64,000 bases of DNA from Paratrimastix pyriformis. Its lineage: Eukaryota > Preaxostyla > Paratrimastigidae. The stretch is from assembly GCA_027972325.1 (NCBI GenBank), contig JAPMOS010000128.1:1-64000 (forward strand), in the 5' to 3' direction. Of this stretch, positions 39,419-50,072 are shown one piece after another (within the stretch, counting starts at the first letter, position 1; each line of letters begins with the position of its first letter). Below the pieces are notes generated by a model. That model searched no databases. It saw nothing but the letters and a program-made list of their open reading frames with translations, and had not been told where the DNA came from. Made by a program: the position numbers and the translations under genes.

Positions 39419-41933
39419 ATGGAGGACTCGAAGGTCTGCTCCGCTCTTCGTTTGCCTCTTCTCGTTAAAACGCTTGCAATCCCAGAGAGCACGGGCAGGA
39501 GATGCAACCGAGCAAGAAGCGGATCATCACTTTCTTGAACATGCTCCGTCCGAACTCCTGCGTGCCATCGTCGAGGCCTCCGATTGGGCTCTTCGCACAT
39601 ACGCGGCACTAATTGGCCTTTCGCAACGCACCCGCGCTCGCCTGCTCGGCACCCTCCGTGAGATGTCATTTGAGAACCCCGATCATGTCGACCCGTATGA
39701 GCGCTGGACTCTCGCCCTCACCCCGACCGCCAATGCCATGGCGGCTTTACTGGGCCCATGCAAGGACCTCGTCAAGTTGTCCTTCCCCAATGAGTCACCC
39801 CTTCCGCAGGAGGATGCGCCGCTCCTGTTTGGGTGCGGCGCCGCCACCGAGGCCGCCTGCGCCGCCTGGGTGGATGAGGCCTTCGCCGGCCATGGCCGGC
39901 TCACCTCGTTGCGACTTCCTCGGGAGCCGTTCCTTCCTGCCCTCGGGCGCATCCTGGGCCACCTGCCCGGGCTGGTGGAGCTGCACATTATGTACCCCCT
40001 GTTCGGCGGCTTCGCAGCCGGCTCCGGCAGAGCGCCTGCGCCAGACGTTCTTCGAATCACATCTACCCTACGCGGCTCAATGCCGCCAGCCCTGCGCGTA
40101 CTCCGGCTTGACTTCCCCGTGCTTGGCCAGGCCCTTGAGGATCTTGTGGCTGCCCTGGCGCCCTGCGCGGGGACCCTCGAGGAACTCGACGTCGCTCGGT
40201 GCGAGCTGGGGGAGGGCGCCGAGGTCCAGGATTTTCTCGGCCGCTTTCCGTCCATCAGCCGGCTCACACTGGGGCCCATCGTGGTCGGCGACCTGCAGCC
40301 CGTGGCAGCCCGGTTGACCCAACTAACTGTGAGCCACCTGCTTGACGGCATCGCCACCGAGAGGCTGCTCGCTCTGACGAATGGCGCCGGCCGACTGGAG
40401 TCTCTCAAAGTCGACTTCTGTTTGGGTCAGAAGGCCGTCGCCTGCCTCTTGCCGCCCAATCAGGACACCCTGCGGCACATTGCGTTGGGCTCGCCGTGGG
40501 AGGTCGGCTCGGCAGTGGACCTGCTGTCATCCCTGCCCCACCTGACCAGCCTGGCGCTCGATCTGGGGCCGACACCCACCGGATTTTTCTGCGACATCCC
40601 CCCAAACTCGCTGCTGAACCGCCTTGAGCACCTCTCCTTGTCCGCCGAGCCGGACGCAAGATTTGATATGATCGATATCACCAGCGAGCGCCTCCGGTCG
40701 CTGTGCCTCCACTTGACCGTGGGACATTCGGCCACCGTGATCCTGGACTGTCCCGCCCTGGAGACTATCACCGGCCTCCCGCAGGAGGAAGAGTCCGAGT
40801 CCGGGGATGAGAATGACGAATCGCGTGAGGAGGGTGACGAATCCGAGTCGCGGGATGAGGATGACGAATCCGGGTGGCGAGATGACGACTCTGAGTCGCC
40901 GGAGGATGATGATGACGAGTCCGAGTCGCGGGATGAGGGTGACGAGCCGTACGATCTGGTCCTGGAATGCCCCCGGCTGCGCTCCGTCCAGGGGCTCCCA
41001 TCGGCCGCGAACGTGGAACTGCCCCCATTCATGCCCGACCTGGTGATGGTCGAAGCAGCAGAGGCGCCCGACCGCGAGCCCGCCTGGCTGCCCCAGCTGC
41101 TGGCCGTGGCACCCCGCCTCCGCGAGGCGCGGCTGAAGCGGGTGTGCCTCGGCTCCGGGGAGACTCTGGCCCGGCTGCTTGCTTCACGCACCTTGACCCA
41201 CCTTCAAATCACGCTGGGGGAAGCGCTTCCACCCTCGAGCATCCTGAAGGAGGGGAAGCTGGTCCTGCCTGCCCAGCTGACGCATGCCGACATCAAGATG
41301 CCCGCGGGCGGGAGCTTGGCACAGCAGATCGTGGCCCAGGGGTTGCGCAGCCTCCGCCTGCATGGTGACTCGGCCGTCTCCTCACGGGTGACCATCATCT
41401 GCCCCGCCCTGACCACCCTAACCATCGACCTGGGCGGCCGCGTGGCCTTTGTGGTGGCTCAGGGGACCCCTCGTTTCTTCATGCTCGGGTGCTGCGATGA
41501 GGCGGTGGGCTCCAGCCTGGTGGCCTTCCTCTCCTCCACGGGCGGGGCAGCGGCTCGTCTGCGCCGCGTGGTTCTTCGGCAAATCGAGCCGGGCTCACAC
41601 TGGCCCCAAATCATGGCGGCCCTGGCGGGGCTGCCCCTGCTGGCCAGCCTGGTTCTCGCGGGCACCGAGTCCCCCACCGCCGCCGACGTTCCAGTCTCGC
41701 TGTCCAGCCCCTCCTTGCGGCACCTGTGCATCCGCTATCTCCAAGTCTTCGCGCTGGAGCTCAACTGCCCCCTGCTGGAGGAGCTCTGGGCCCCCTTCGA
41801 GCACATCCGTCGGTTTGACCTGACTGGGCCTGCCCCCAGACAGGGCACCATGCGCCACGTTGGGCACATCCGTCCCGGTACCTGGGCCGAGCAGATGGAG
41901 CGACTGTTCCCTGGGGCCATCGTTGAGAGGTGA
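39419..41933 (+). CDS. Array LRR gene copy 6, intact and diverged
   Basis: Exon 1 39419-39433 (MEDSK), intron 39434-39485 and exon 2 39486-41933; 820 residues. The first 250 bp or so match the other copies almost perfectly. After about 39,700 substitutions become frequent, and the frame is fully open. Around 40,785-40,945 there is an extra Glu/Asp/Ser-rich stretch of about 50 residues built from repeated GAGTC/GATGA motifs. The open frame and divergence suggest a maintained gene at the array edge whose 5' end was homogenised by conversion. Same F-box-like/LRR family, function unknown. Confidence 0.82.
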
Positions 41934-42267
41934 CCCGGCCACCATCATCATCCGTCTGTTTTCGAGGGTTGCGCAGACGTCATCATCATTCTCCCCAGTC
42001 TCTCGCTTCCCTCCTGAACAAGAGATTTTCGCAGTTCATCTCAATCCGCCGCACGTTCTGGGGGGGGGGGGGGGGAGGGGGTACATTCGATCCTCCTATA
42101 TAATTCAAGATGAAAGTGTTGGCCCGAATCGGAGGAAAAATCTTTGTGAACTCTTCTCGATTGCGGTTTTAGTTCGCCTCTAGCCTCCTACATTTTCCGG
42201 ATTGGGAGGTCGTCCTGGGGGGAGAGCGAAGCTGTAGCCGGAATGTTGACGCGCCCTCGTCTCACCG

Positions 42268-44599
42268 ATGCTGGTGGCCTCCAAGGTCTGCTCTGCTCCT
42301 TTGTTTATCCTCGTCAAAACGTACCCAGAGGACACGTGCAAATTCGAACGAGCGAAAGGACAATTATTTTTTTGATTGTGTTCCCGCCGAACTCCTGCGC
42401 GCCATTACAGATGCCTCCGATTGGGCACTTCGCACATATGTGATGTTGATCGGCCTCACCCAATGGACCCGCACGCGGTTACTCGGCACCATCCATGAGA
42501 TGTCATTCGAGGACCCCGACCTGGTTGAGTACCATCTCCAGCTCATCCCGACCGCCGATGCCCTGGCAGCCTTACTGGGTCCATGCAAGGGCCTTGTGAA
42601 GTTGTCCTTCCCCAACGAGTCCGCCTTTACGGACCCCGAGAAGGCGCCGCTCCTGTTTGGGTGCGGCGCCACCGAGGCCGCCTGCGCCGCCTGGGTTGAT
42701 GAGGCCTTCGCCGGCCATGACCGGCTGACCACGCTGCGACTGCCTCGGGAGCCGTTCCTTCCTGCCCTCGGGCGCATCCTGGGTCACCTGCCCGGGCTGG
42801 TGGAGCTGCACATCATGTCTCCCTCGTGCGGCTACGACCCCGGCAGCGCCCCTCGGCCGGGCGTCTTTCGAATCATGGCCGCCCTGCACAGGTCGATGCC
42901 ACCAGCCCTGAGCGTACTCCGGCTCGACTGGCCCGTGCTTGGCCAGGCCCTGAAGGATCTTGTGGCTGCCCTGGCACCCATCGCGACCACCCTCGAGGAG
43001 CTCCACCTTCCGTACGTCGAGCTTGGCGCCGAGGTCCATATCCTGCTCGGTCGCCTTCCGTCCCTCCGCCGGCTCACGCTGGAGTCCGGCTCGATCGGCA
43101 GCCTGCAGCAGCCTGTTGCCGCCCGGTTGACCCAACTGACCGTCGGCCATCACTCTGGCGCCGAGGAGTTGTTCGCGCTGCCGGATGGCGGCGGCCGTCT
43201 CGAAGCTCTCAGCTTTGGTGACTGTGGAGGCGGGAGAACCGTCTCGTGTCTCCTGACCCCCAACCAGAACACCCTGCGGCACATTGCGTTGGGCTCGCCG
43301 TGGGAGGACGAGGCGGCAGTCGACCTGCTGGCCTCGCTGACCCACCTGACCAGCCTGGAGCTCACTCTCGGCCCGACAGCCACCGGATTTTTCGGCGCCG
43401 TTCCTCCGGAGCTCCTGGACCGTCTGGAACACCTCGCCTTGTCCGCGCCGGACTCCATCTTCCCTTCATTCGGCCTCGCCGGCAAACGCCTGCGGTCGCT
43501 GTACCTCAACTTGACCGTGGGACATTCGGCCACCGTGACCCTGGACTGCCCCGCCCTGGAGACCATCACCGGCCTGCCGCAGGGAGTCGATCCATACACT
43601 CTGGTCATGGATTGCCCATGGCTGCGCTCCCTTCAAGGGCTCCCTGTGACCGCGATCGTTCGGTGGCCCGCAGTCATGCCCCATCTGGTGCGGGTCGGGG
43701 CGGAGCCGCCGGGCTGTGAGATCTGGGGCGACTCCTGGCTGCCCCAGCTGCTTGCCGCGGGACCCCGGCTGCACGAGGTGCTGCTGGGGGATGTGCGTCT
43801 CTGCTCCCGAAAGACCGTGAACCAGCTGTTTGCCGCCAAGTCCTTGCGCCGCATTCGAATCGCACTGGGGGAGAGGGCGTATCCTCCTTCTTTCGACACC
43901 CGCGTCGAAATGCGGCTGCTCCTGCCTGCCCAGCTGACCCACGCCGACATCACGATGCCGTACCAGAAGTGCTTCGTGCAGCGGGTCGTGGCCAAGGGGT
44001 TACGCAGCCTCCGCCTGCGCGGGGACTCAGAATTCGCGTCCCAGGTGATCATCAGCTGCCCGGCCTTGGAGTCTCTGACCATTGGCCTGGGCGGGCACGT
44101 GTCCTTTCAGGTGGACGAGGGGTTCCCCGGCTACTTCGAGCTCGAGGACTGCGTGGCGGGGGCGGGCCACAGTCTGGAGGAGTTCCTTACATTCCCCACC
44201 GGGGCGGCAGTTCGTCTGCGGCGGTGTGTCCTTCGGCTGAGCAAATCACTCCCTGGCCGGACCGGTATCCTGGTGCCGCTCCTGGAGCAGCTGCCCATGC
44301 TGACCAGCCTGGTTCTCGATGACAACTTGACCTGCACCATCCCTGCTGTTCCCTTCTCCCTGGCCAGCCCCTCCTTGCGGCACCTGTGCATCACAGGGCT
44401 CCGGGTCGCCGACCTGGAGCTCAACTGCCCCCTGCTGGAGGAGCTCTGGGCCACCTTCAAGCCCCTCCGCCGGTTCACCCTGACCGGATCCGTCACTCGG
44501 GGCGTCATGCGCCGCATTGGGCTCATCAGCACCGACACCTGGGCCAACCGGATGGGACGGCTCTTCCCCGGGGCCGTCCTTGTGCGCAATGAATCGTAA
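42268..44599 (+). CDS. LRR-B, F-box-like/LRR protein related to the array genes
   Basis: Exon 1 42268-42285 (MLVASK), intron 42286-42328 (43 nt, GTCTGC...CAG) and exon 2 42329-44599; 762 residues. Exon 1, the tiny intron and the phase mirror the array genes. The N-terminus reads CVPAELLRAITDASDWALRT, then LRR-type repeats (LPGLVELHIMS, LTSLELTLG, SPSLRHLCITGL, CPLLEELWAT). A 16-nt G run lies about 190 bp upstream of the ATG, as in the array. It appears intact and single-copy. Confidence 0.82.
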
Positions 44600-45027
44600 G
44601 AGATTTTGGTCATCCGAGCACCGCTTGTTCTGGGTTTGGGGGGGTCGAGAGGGTGAGAGTGCGGATGGAGGGAGCGCCAAGTCCTCGCCAGCCACCAGCA
44701 GCAACAGCAGCCGCCTGGCCTCGGCGCCCCCGGCCGTGCTGCAAGTGGCCGTGAGCCCGACCTCACTGCCGGGGACCCCGCTGCCCTCGGGGGTGGGTGT
44801 CCCGCCTGCCGACGTGCCGCCCTCGCCCACCGGGGCGGCGGCCGTGGCGACGGCCCTGGATGAGATCGAGCTGGTCGAGTTCCGCCCCCAGGCCCTCGCT
44901 GCCGCCCCAGCGGAAGCCCCCCAAGCGGAGGCCGCCCCAGCGGAGGCCGCCCCAGCGGAGGCCGCCCCAGCCCCAGCCCCAGCGGAGGCCGCCCCAGCCC
45001 CAGCCCCAGCCCCAACTCCATCCCCGG
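44600..45027. other. Convergent intergenic region with GC-rich minisatellite
   Basis: Lies between LRR-B (+) and LRR-C (-). Positions about 44,923-45,018 are tandem GCCCCAGCGGAGGCC-type units. A + strand frame is open through it (Ala/Pro-rich), but composition alone explains that, so I do not call a gene. Confidence 0.6.
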
Positions 45028-47520
45028 CTACGGCAGCTCGACAATCTCCGTCGGCGACTCGGCGGGGAAGCGCTCCCTGAGTCGGGCCGCCCAGGGGCCC
45101 CCGGCATAGCTGATTCGGCGCAGGTTGGGCACCGCCCCGACCAGCTCGAACCGCTCCAAATCCCGTTCGAGCTGCGCCTGAAGATCCTCCAGCAGCGGAC
45201 AGTCGAGCACCAGCGAGCGCAGGAGGGGCTCCTTGACCATGTGCACATCCAGCCGGCGGAGACGAGGCAGGGTCAGCGTCAGGTCGAGCGGGATCCCGTC
45301 GCCCAGCTGGAGGCTGGCCAGTCGGGGCAGCCGGCCCAGGGCGGCGGCCAGCTGGGGCCAGGCCTCGTGCCAGGCGGGCGCACAGACGGGCAGCGCGATT
45401 CGGTCGAGGTGCGCGCCGTGCCGCTCGAGAACGGCCAGCAGGCTGGCCGCATCCAGGGAACACTGCCGCGGGGAGAGAGCAATCCGGAGGCAGCGAAGAG
45501 GCGGGTCCGTGCCCTCGGCCATCCGGAAGGCGGTCAGGGTGGGCGTGGCCAGGTGGAGGGCCGCCAGGGCCGGACAAGCGAGGGTCAGCCGCAGGGGCGG
45601 GGCAAGCTCGGGATGGCTGGTACCCGTGCTCAGGTCCAAAACGCGCAGTCCTGCCGCCTCCACACGCAGTTCGGCCACCGGCTCCAGAAACTCATCGGCC
45701 GGGATGTAGAGGCCCAGGCGCTCGAGGTGCTCGGGCAGCCGCAGGACGGGCGTGGCGGCACGCAGGCGGACGCCCTCCAGCCGGGTCAGCGACGAGCCCG
45801 CCGCCGCCCAGAGGCGGTCCAGGCCGGCCGGCTGGGTGTCGCACAGGGCCACCAATTCGCGCAGCCGGGGGGCGTGGGCCACCAGCTCGGCCAGCCAGGG
45901 CGGGTCCTGGACCCAGGCCAAGTGCGGTGATGAGCCGTTCCACGTGGCGCCATGCGCGCGCACCAGCTGGGGCATGGGTGTCAGACAGCGCAGGCCACGC
46001 CGGGTGCCCATGAGACCCTCGATGGAGCGCAGCTGGGGGCAGTCCATGACCAGGGACTGGTCACCCAGGTCGAAGCCCGCGAGGACGAGCTCCTCGAGGG
46101 CCGGGCAGGCCAGGGTCATGACGGCACCCTCGGTGACCGCCGCCCGGAGGGTCCGCAGGCGGGGGCAGCTGATGGTGAGCGCGCTGTTGCAGGACCCGTA
46201 GAGAGCGAGACATTCCAGCTGGTTGAGAACGCGGGACGGCAGGGCGCCAACAACCGCGGCCCAGTCGGCGCGGCCCGAGACGCGCAGCTCGAGGCTGGTC
46301 AGCTGGGCGAGGCGGCCCAGGGCGGCCATGAGGGGCCCCGGGTCGTCCTCGGCCAGGGCCAGCGAGACGGATCGCAGAGTGGCCTGGTTGGCGGCCAGCA
46401 TCCGGGCGATCAGGGCGGTGTGGCCAGGGTTATACACAAAATAGTCCCACCGGAGGTCGACCAGGCGGGTAGGCAGGCACAGGGCCTCACCATCCGGGTC
46501 TCCGGACTGCTGCATGATGGTGAGGTGGGTCAACTGGGCGGAGGCGCGGGGAAGATGGCGCAGCATGACGGGCAGTTGGTCCCCGCCCATCTTGAGGCGC
46601 TCCAGTGAGATGAGGTGCGGGGCGAGGGCTGCCAGGGCGAGCGAGCCGACCCGGGCCCAGGCCTGACAGCTGAGGTCTCTCAGGGTGCCCCCGAGCGGCG
46701 ACAGCGCGGCGAAGTCCAGGGGAGACTGTTGGGGGGACAGCCGCAGGGTTTGGAGTCCGGGGCAGGACTGGGCCAGGACGGCCAGGAAGGACGGGGGAAG
46801 ATCCCGGCCTCCGAGCAGGAAGTGCAGTTCCACCAGCCCGGGTAGGTGCGCCAGGATGAGCCGGATGGCCGGCCAGAGCGACTTTCCCCCGGGGATGTGC
46901 AACACGGCCAGCCGGCTGTGGCCCGCGAAGGCCGCGTCCACCCAGGGTTGGCAGGCGGCATCGGTCAGGCCGCACCCGACCAGGCCCAGCGGATTCTCAT
47001 CGAATGGGGTCTGCTGGTAGTGACTGGGTAAGGTCAGCTTGACCAGGCCCTTGCAGGGACCCACAATGGCCGCCAGGGTATCGACGGCCAGGATGGGTGG
47101 GGCGACATCGAACCCAGTCTCCAACCCATCCGCCAGGAAGGACAGCTCGCGCGGGGTCCCCCGAACGGCCGTGCGGGTGGCGTGGGAAAGACCCATGAGC
47201 AAAAGGTAGCTGTGAAGATGCGATGCGGAGGCCTCCATGATGACCGAAAGGATGTCGGGAGGCAGCCGAGTCAAGATGTCGGGGTATGACCGAGCTCTGA
47301 CTTCGGTGCTGCGAGTTGGTTGTGCGGTCTGGGTGTTGCAGGTCAAATCGGACTCGTGTTTTCGTGGTGTCGAAACCGGGTCGAAATCTGTGATGGCAGA
47401 CAGCGGGGTTTGTCCATCATGCGAACGGGTTCCTGGTCCTCGCAATTCGATCGTTTTCTTCGCGGAATCTTGAGTGGGATGAGGACAGCACTGAGGAAAC
47501 CAGCAACACGGGCGGCGCAT
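45028..47520 (-). CDS. LRR-C, F-box-like/LRR protein
   Basis: Minus-strand frame open to the stop at 45028-45030. An in-frame ATG at 47520 gives 830 residues, but the first 110 or so look non-coding and the true start is probably spliced; one candidate is a short exon ending near 47,390 at a GTCTGCC donor. The core begins RLPPDILSVIMEASASHLHS, followed by LLLMGLSHATRTAVRGTPRE. LRRs follow (LPGLVELHFLLGG, CPGLQTLRLS, LTSLELRVS, CPALEELVLAGF), ending in the family C-terminus (LVLDCPLLEDL, VPNLRRISYAGG). More diverged from the array than LRR-B. Function unknown. Confidence 0.72.
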   Translation of the reverse strand: MRRPCCWFPQCCPHPTQDSAKKTIELRGPGTRSHDGQTPLSAITDFDPVSTPRKHESDLTCNTQTAQPTRSTEVRARSYPDILTRLPPDILSVIMEASASHLHSYLLLMGLSHATRTAVRGTPRELSFLADGLETGFDVAPPILAVDTLAAIVGPCKGLVKLTLPSHYQQTPFDENPLGLVGCGLTDAACQPWVDAAFAGHSRLAVLHIPGGKSLWPAIRLILAHLPGLVELHFLLGGRDLPPSFLAVLAQSCPGLQTLRLSPQQSPLDFAALSPLGGTLRDLSCQAWARVGSLALAALAPHLISLERLKMGGDQLPVMLRHLPRASAQLTHLTIMQQSGDPDGEALCLPTRLVDLRWDYFVYNPGHTALIARMLAANQATLRSVSLALAEDDPGPLMAALGRLAQLTSLELRVSGRADWAAVVGALPSRVLNQLECLALYGSCNSALTISCPRLRTLRAAVTEGAVMTLACPALEELVLAGFDLGDQSLVMDCPQLRSIEGLMGTRRGLRCLTPMPQLVRAHGATWNGSSPHLAWVQDPPWLAELVAHAPRLRELVALCDTQPAGLDRLWAAAGSSLTRLEGVRLRAATPVLRLPEHLERLGLYIPADEFLEPVAELRVEAAGLRVLDLSTGTSHPELAPPLRLTLACPALAALHLATPTLTAFRMAEGTDPPLRCLRIALSPRQCSLDAASLLAVLERHGAHLDRIALPVCAPAWHEAWPQLAAALGRLPRLASLQLGDGIPLDLTLTLPRLRRLDVHMVKEPLLRSLVLDCPLLEDLQAQLERDLERFELVGAVPNLRRISYAGGPWAARLRERFPAESPTEIVELP

Positions 47521-47774
47521 CTTTGACCGTTCCGGCGAATTGGGCCGAGTGTTAGAAAGACATGCCGGTGACCTGTGCGAATGAAAGTTCCGAAAAAGCG
47601 ATGACCCGTTCTCATGTCTTCGCAGCCGCACGCGACATTTGATGTTCGAAACGTGCCGTCTTCTTATGCAGATCCCCCGATCCATCACCATCCCCGCCAG
47701 TCCCACATCCGTTTTGGTGAGATCCACGGCATGTTCTCAAGAAACCAAATACAAGAAAGGGGACCCGACGCACT
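47521..47774. other. Intergenic region between LRR-C and LRR-D
   Basis: Short intergenic DNA, presumably the 5' flank of LRR-C and the 3' end of LRR-D (both minus strand). No feature recognised. Confidence 0.5.
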
Positions 47775-50072
47775 TCAGAAAATCTTGAAGGTGGTCTCGA
47801 CAGTCGCCCCGAGAAAGCGGTAGGTCAGGTCCTGCTGCTGCGGGGAGGACCACTTGACCAGGCCGATCCGGCGCAGGTGTCGATGACCCTGGTCATCAGG
47901 ACTGGTCTCCAACGAATCCAGGCCCTTGTCAAACGGACCCTGGAGCTCCTCCAGCAGCGGGCAGGCGATCTGCAACGAGACGAGCGGCCGGGCGGGGCTG
48001 TCCCCGAAGGGGAATCGGTCCATGGTGAGGTAGAGCTGCCGCAGGTTGGGGCAGGCCAGCGCCAACTCTCGGGGAAGTCCCGCGCCCAGCTCGAGGCAGG
48101 CCAGCCGGGGCAGCCGACCCAGGGCGGTGGCCAGCTGGGGCCAGGCGGCGCAACAGGATGCTGAGCAGGCCGGGAGGTGGACCCGCTCCAGGCGCTGCCC
48201 GTGGCGGGTCAACAGGGCCATCAGGCTGTCGCCTTCCAAGCCGTCCGAGCGGCCGATACGAAGCGCGCGCAGGCGCGCGCCACCGTCGACTGCCACCGCG
48301 GTGAGGCCGGGAATCTCAAGGGCGAGCGACTCCAGGACGGGGCATCGCACAGTCAGCCGCAGGGGGCACGGGGCGGCGGCCGGATCGGATCTCAGCCGGA
48401 GCGAGTGGAGGCCCGGGGCCGCCACGGTCAGCCGCCCTGCCGCCTCGGCCGACACCCGGGCGTCGAGGCGTTCCAGGGTGGCCGGCAGGGAGATGGTCGG
48501 TAGGGGCAGGCGGACCCCCTCGAGGCGGGTCAGCGTGCCCATGAGAGAATCCTCAATGGGGCACAGGGGAACCAGCTCACGCAGCCCGGGCGCATGTGCC
48601 GCCAGCTCGACCAGCCATGCCGGGGGCGCGTTCGTCCACCGGTCGTCGTGCGGGTCGGATGATGATGATTGGCCGCCCGACCACACGGCCGCATCGGCGC
48701 GGACCAGGTGGGGCATGGGCGCCAGACAGTGCAGGCTCGTGACGGCCGCCAGCCCCTTGATGGTGCGCAGCCGTGGGCAGTCCAGGGCCAAGGCGATGCC
48801 GGAGTATGCCGAGAGGGCGAGGGTCTCCAGGGCGGGGCAGGCCAGAGTCAGGTAGACCGCCTTGTTGAAGGCGATGCGGAGAGTACGGAGAGAGGCGCGG
48901 GTGATGTTGACGGGGGTCGCGCACCACCCGTCGATGGCGATGTGTTCCAGCTGGGACGGCAGGCCGGCCAGAACGGGGGCCGCGTCGCGGGTGTCCAGGC
49001 GGAGGCTGAGCTCGGCCAGTCGGCTGGTTGCCCCGTTCAGGGCCGTCAGCAGGGCCCCGTATTCCGCGGGGTCGTCCGTTTGGATGTCAAGTGCCACCGA
49101 CCGCAGGGTGGCTTGGCTGGCGACCAGCATGCGGGCGGCCAGGGTCATACTGCCCCGCTGCGGGCCACCCAACTTGGTGTCATCCGTCAGGATCCGGAGG
49201 CTCTCGAGGCAGCAGGGAAGGTGGGCATCATCCAGGACGGGGGCCCGGAGATCCCGCAGGGCGAGGTGGGTCAGTTGGCAGGCGCCTCTGGGCAGCCCCC
49301 GCACAACCTCGAGCGCGCAGTCGCCGGCGACCTCGAGACGCTCCAACGCGACCAGGCGGGGCGCCAGACGGGCCAGGACCTGGACGGCTGCCGGGTGGGT
49401 GCGCCCCGTGATGGCCAGGTCTTTCAGGGTGCCCGCCAGTCCCAATAGAGCGCATTCTGGCAGGGGCGAGTCGCCGACGGATAGGCGCAGCGATTGAAGG
49501 CCGGGGCAGGACTGGGCCAGGGTGGCCAGCAGCGCGGGATGGTGCGGGGGTGCCACCTCGAGGAAGTGCAGTTCCACCAGCCCGGGCAGGTGCGGCAGGA
49601 TGAGCTGGATGGCCGGGCAGAGTGGATCCGCCCAGGGGATGTGCAGCACGGCCAGCCGGCTGTGGCCCGCGAAGGCCGCGTCCACCCAGGGCTGGCAGGC
49701 CGCCTCGGTCAGGCCGCACCCAACGAGGGGCAGGAGGCTCACATCAAACCGGGCTTCCTCGTCGGTTGAGAAGGTCGAACATTTGGGAGGGGCTGTCTTA
49801 CGCTCGGGAAGGGTCAGTTTGACGAGGCCTTTGCAGGGGCCAACGATGGCAGCCAGAGCATCGGCAGTCAAGATGGGAACAATGCCGGCGGGATGGTCAA
49901 ATACAAACGAAATCTCACGAAGGGTGCCACGAATAGCGGCGCGGGTCGCATGAGAGAGGCCAATCAATAAAAGGTAGGCATGAAGCGGTATCGCGGAGCC
50001 ACCCATGATGGCTGGGTAAAGCTCAGGCGGCAGACGCGAGAAGAGACCATTCTCGCTTTTTTCGTGTTTGGG
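47775..50072 (-). CDS. LRR-D, F-box-like/LRR protein
   Basis: Main exon 50072-47775 on the minus strand, 766 codons, preceded by a plausible CAG acceptor at 50073-50075. The N-terminus reads SRLPPELYPAIMGGSAIPLH, then LLLIGLSHATRAAIRGTLRE; a first small exon, as in the array genes, is likely but not identified. LRRs such as LPGLVELHFLEV, CPGLQSLRLS, LTHLALRDL and CPVLESLALEIPG follow. Closest to LRR-C in this window, as a tandem pair on the same strand. Frame intact. Confidence 0.72.
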   Translation of the reverse strand, partial: PKHEKSENGLFSRLPPELYPAIMGGSAIPLHAYLLLIGLSHATRAAIRGTLREISFVFDHPAGIVPILTADALAAIVGPCKGLVKLTLPERKTAPPKCSTFSTDEEARFDVSLLPLVGCGLTEAACQPWVDAAFAGHSRLAVLHIPWADPLCPAIQLILPHLPGLVELHFLEVAPPHHPALLATLAQSCPGLQSLRLSVGDSPLPECALLGLAGTLKDLAITGRTHPAAVQVLARLAPRLVALERLEVAGDCALEVVRGLPRGACQLTHLALRDLRAPVLDDAHLPCCLESLRILTDDTKLGGPQRGSMTLAARMLVASQATLRSVALDIQTDDPAEYGALLTALNGATSRLAELSLRLDTRDAAPVLAGLPSQLEHIAIDGWCATPVNITRASLRTLRIAFNKAVYLTLACPALETLALSAYSGIALALDCPRLRTIKGLAAVTSLHCLAPMPHLVRADAAVWSGGQSSSSDPHDDRWTNAPPAWLVELAAHAPGLRELVPLCPIEDSLMGTLTRLEGVRLPLPTISLPATLERLDARVSAEAAGRLTVAAPGLHSLRLRSDPAAAPCPLRLTVRCPVLESLALEIPGLTAVAVDGGARLRALRIGRSDGLEGDSLMALLTRHGQRLERVHLPACSASCCAAWPQLATALGRLPRLACLELGAGLPRELALACPNLRQLYLTMDRFPFGDSPARPLVSLQIACPLLEELQGPFDKGLDSLETSPDDQGHRHLRRIGLVKWSSPQQQDLTYRFLGATVETTFKIF

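Noticed and set aside
20898-41933. Dozens of 60-240-codon ORFs on the other strand and frames of the LRR genes
   Set aside because: GC-rich third positions keep shadow frames open. They lack leucine-repeat or other conserved patterns and repeat identically with each array unit.
44517-45080. Ala/Pro-rich ORF between LRR-B and LRR-C
   Set aside because: It starts inside LRR-B in another frame, runs through a minisatellite and ends inside the LRR-C coding region. Composition explains the openness.
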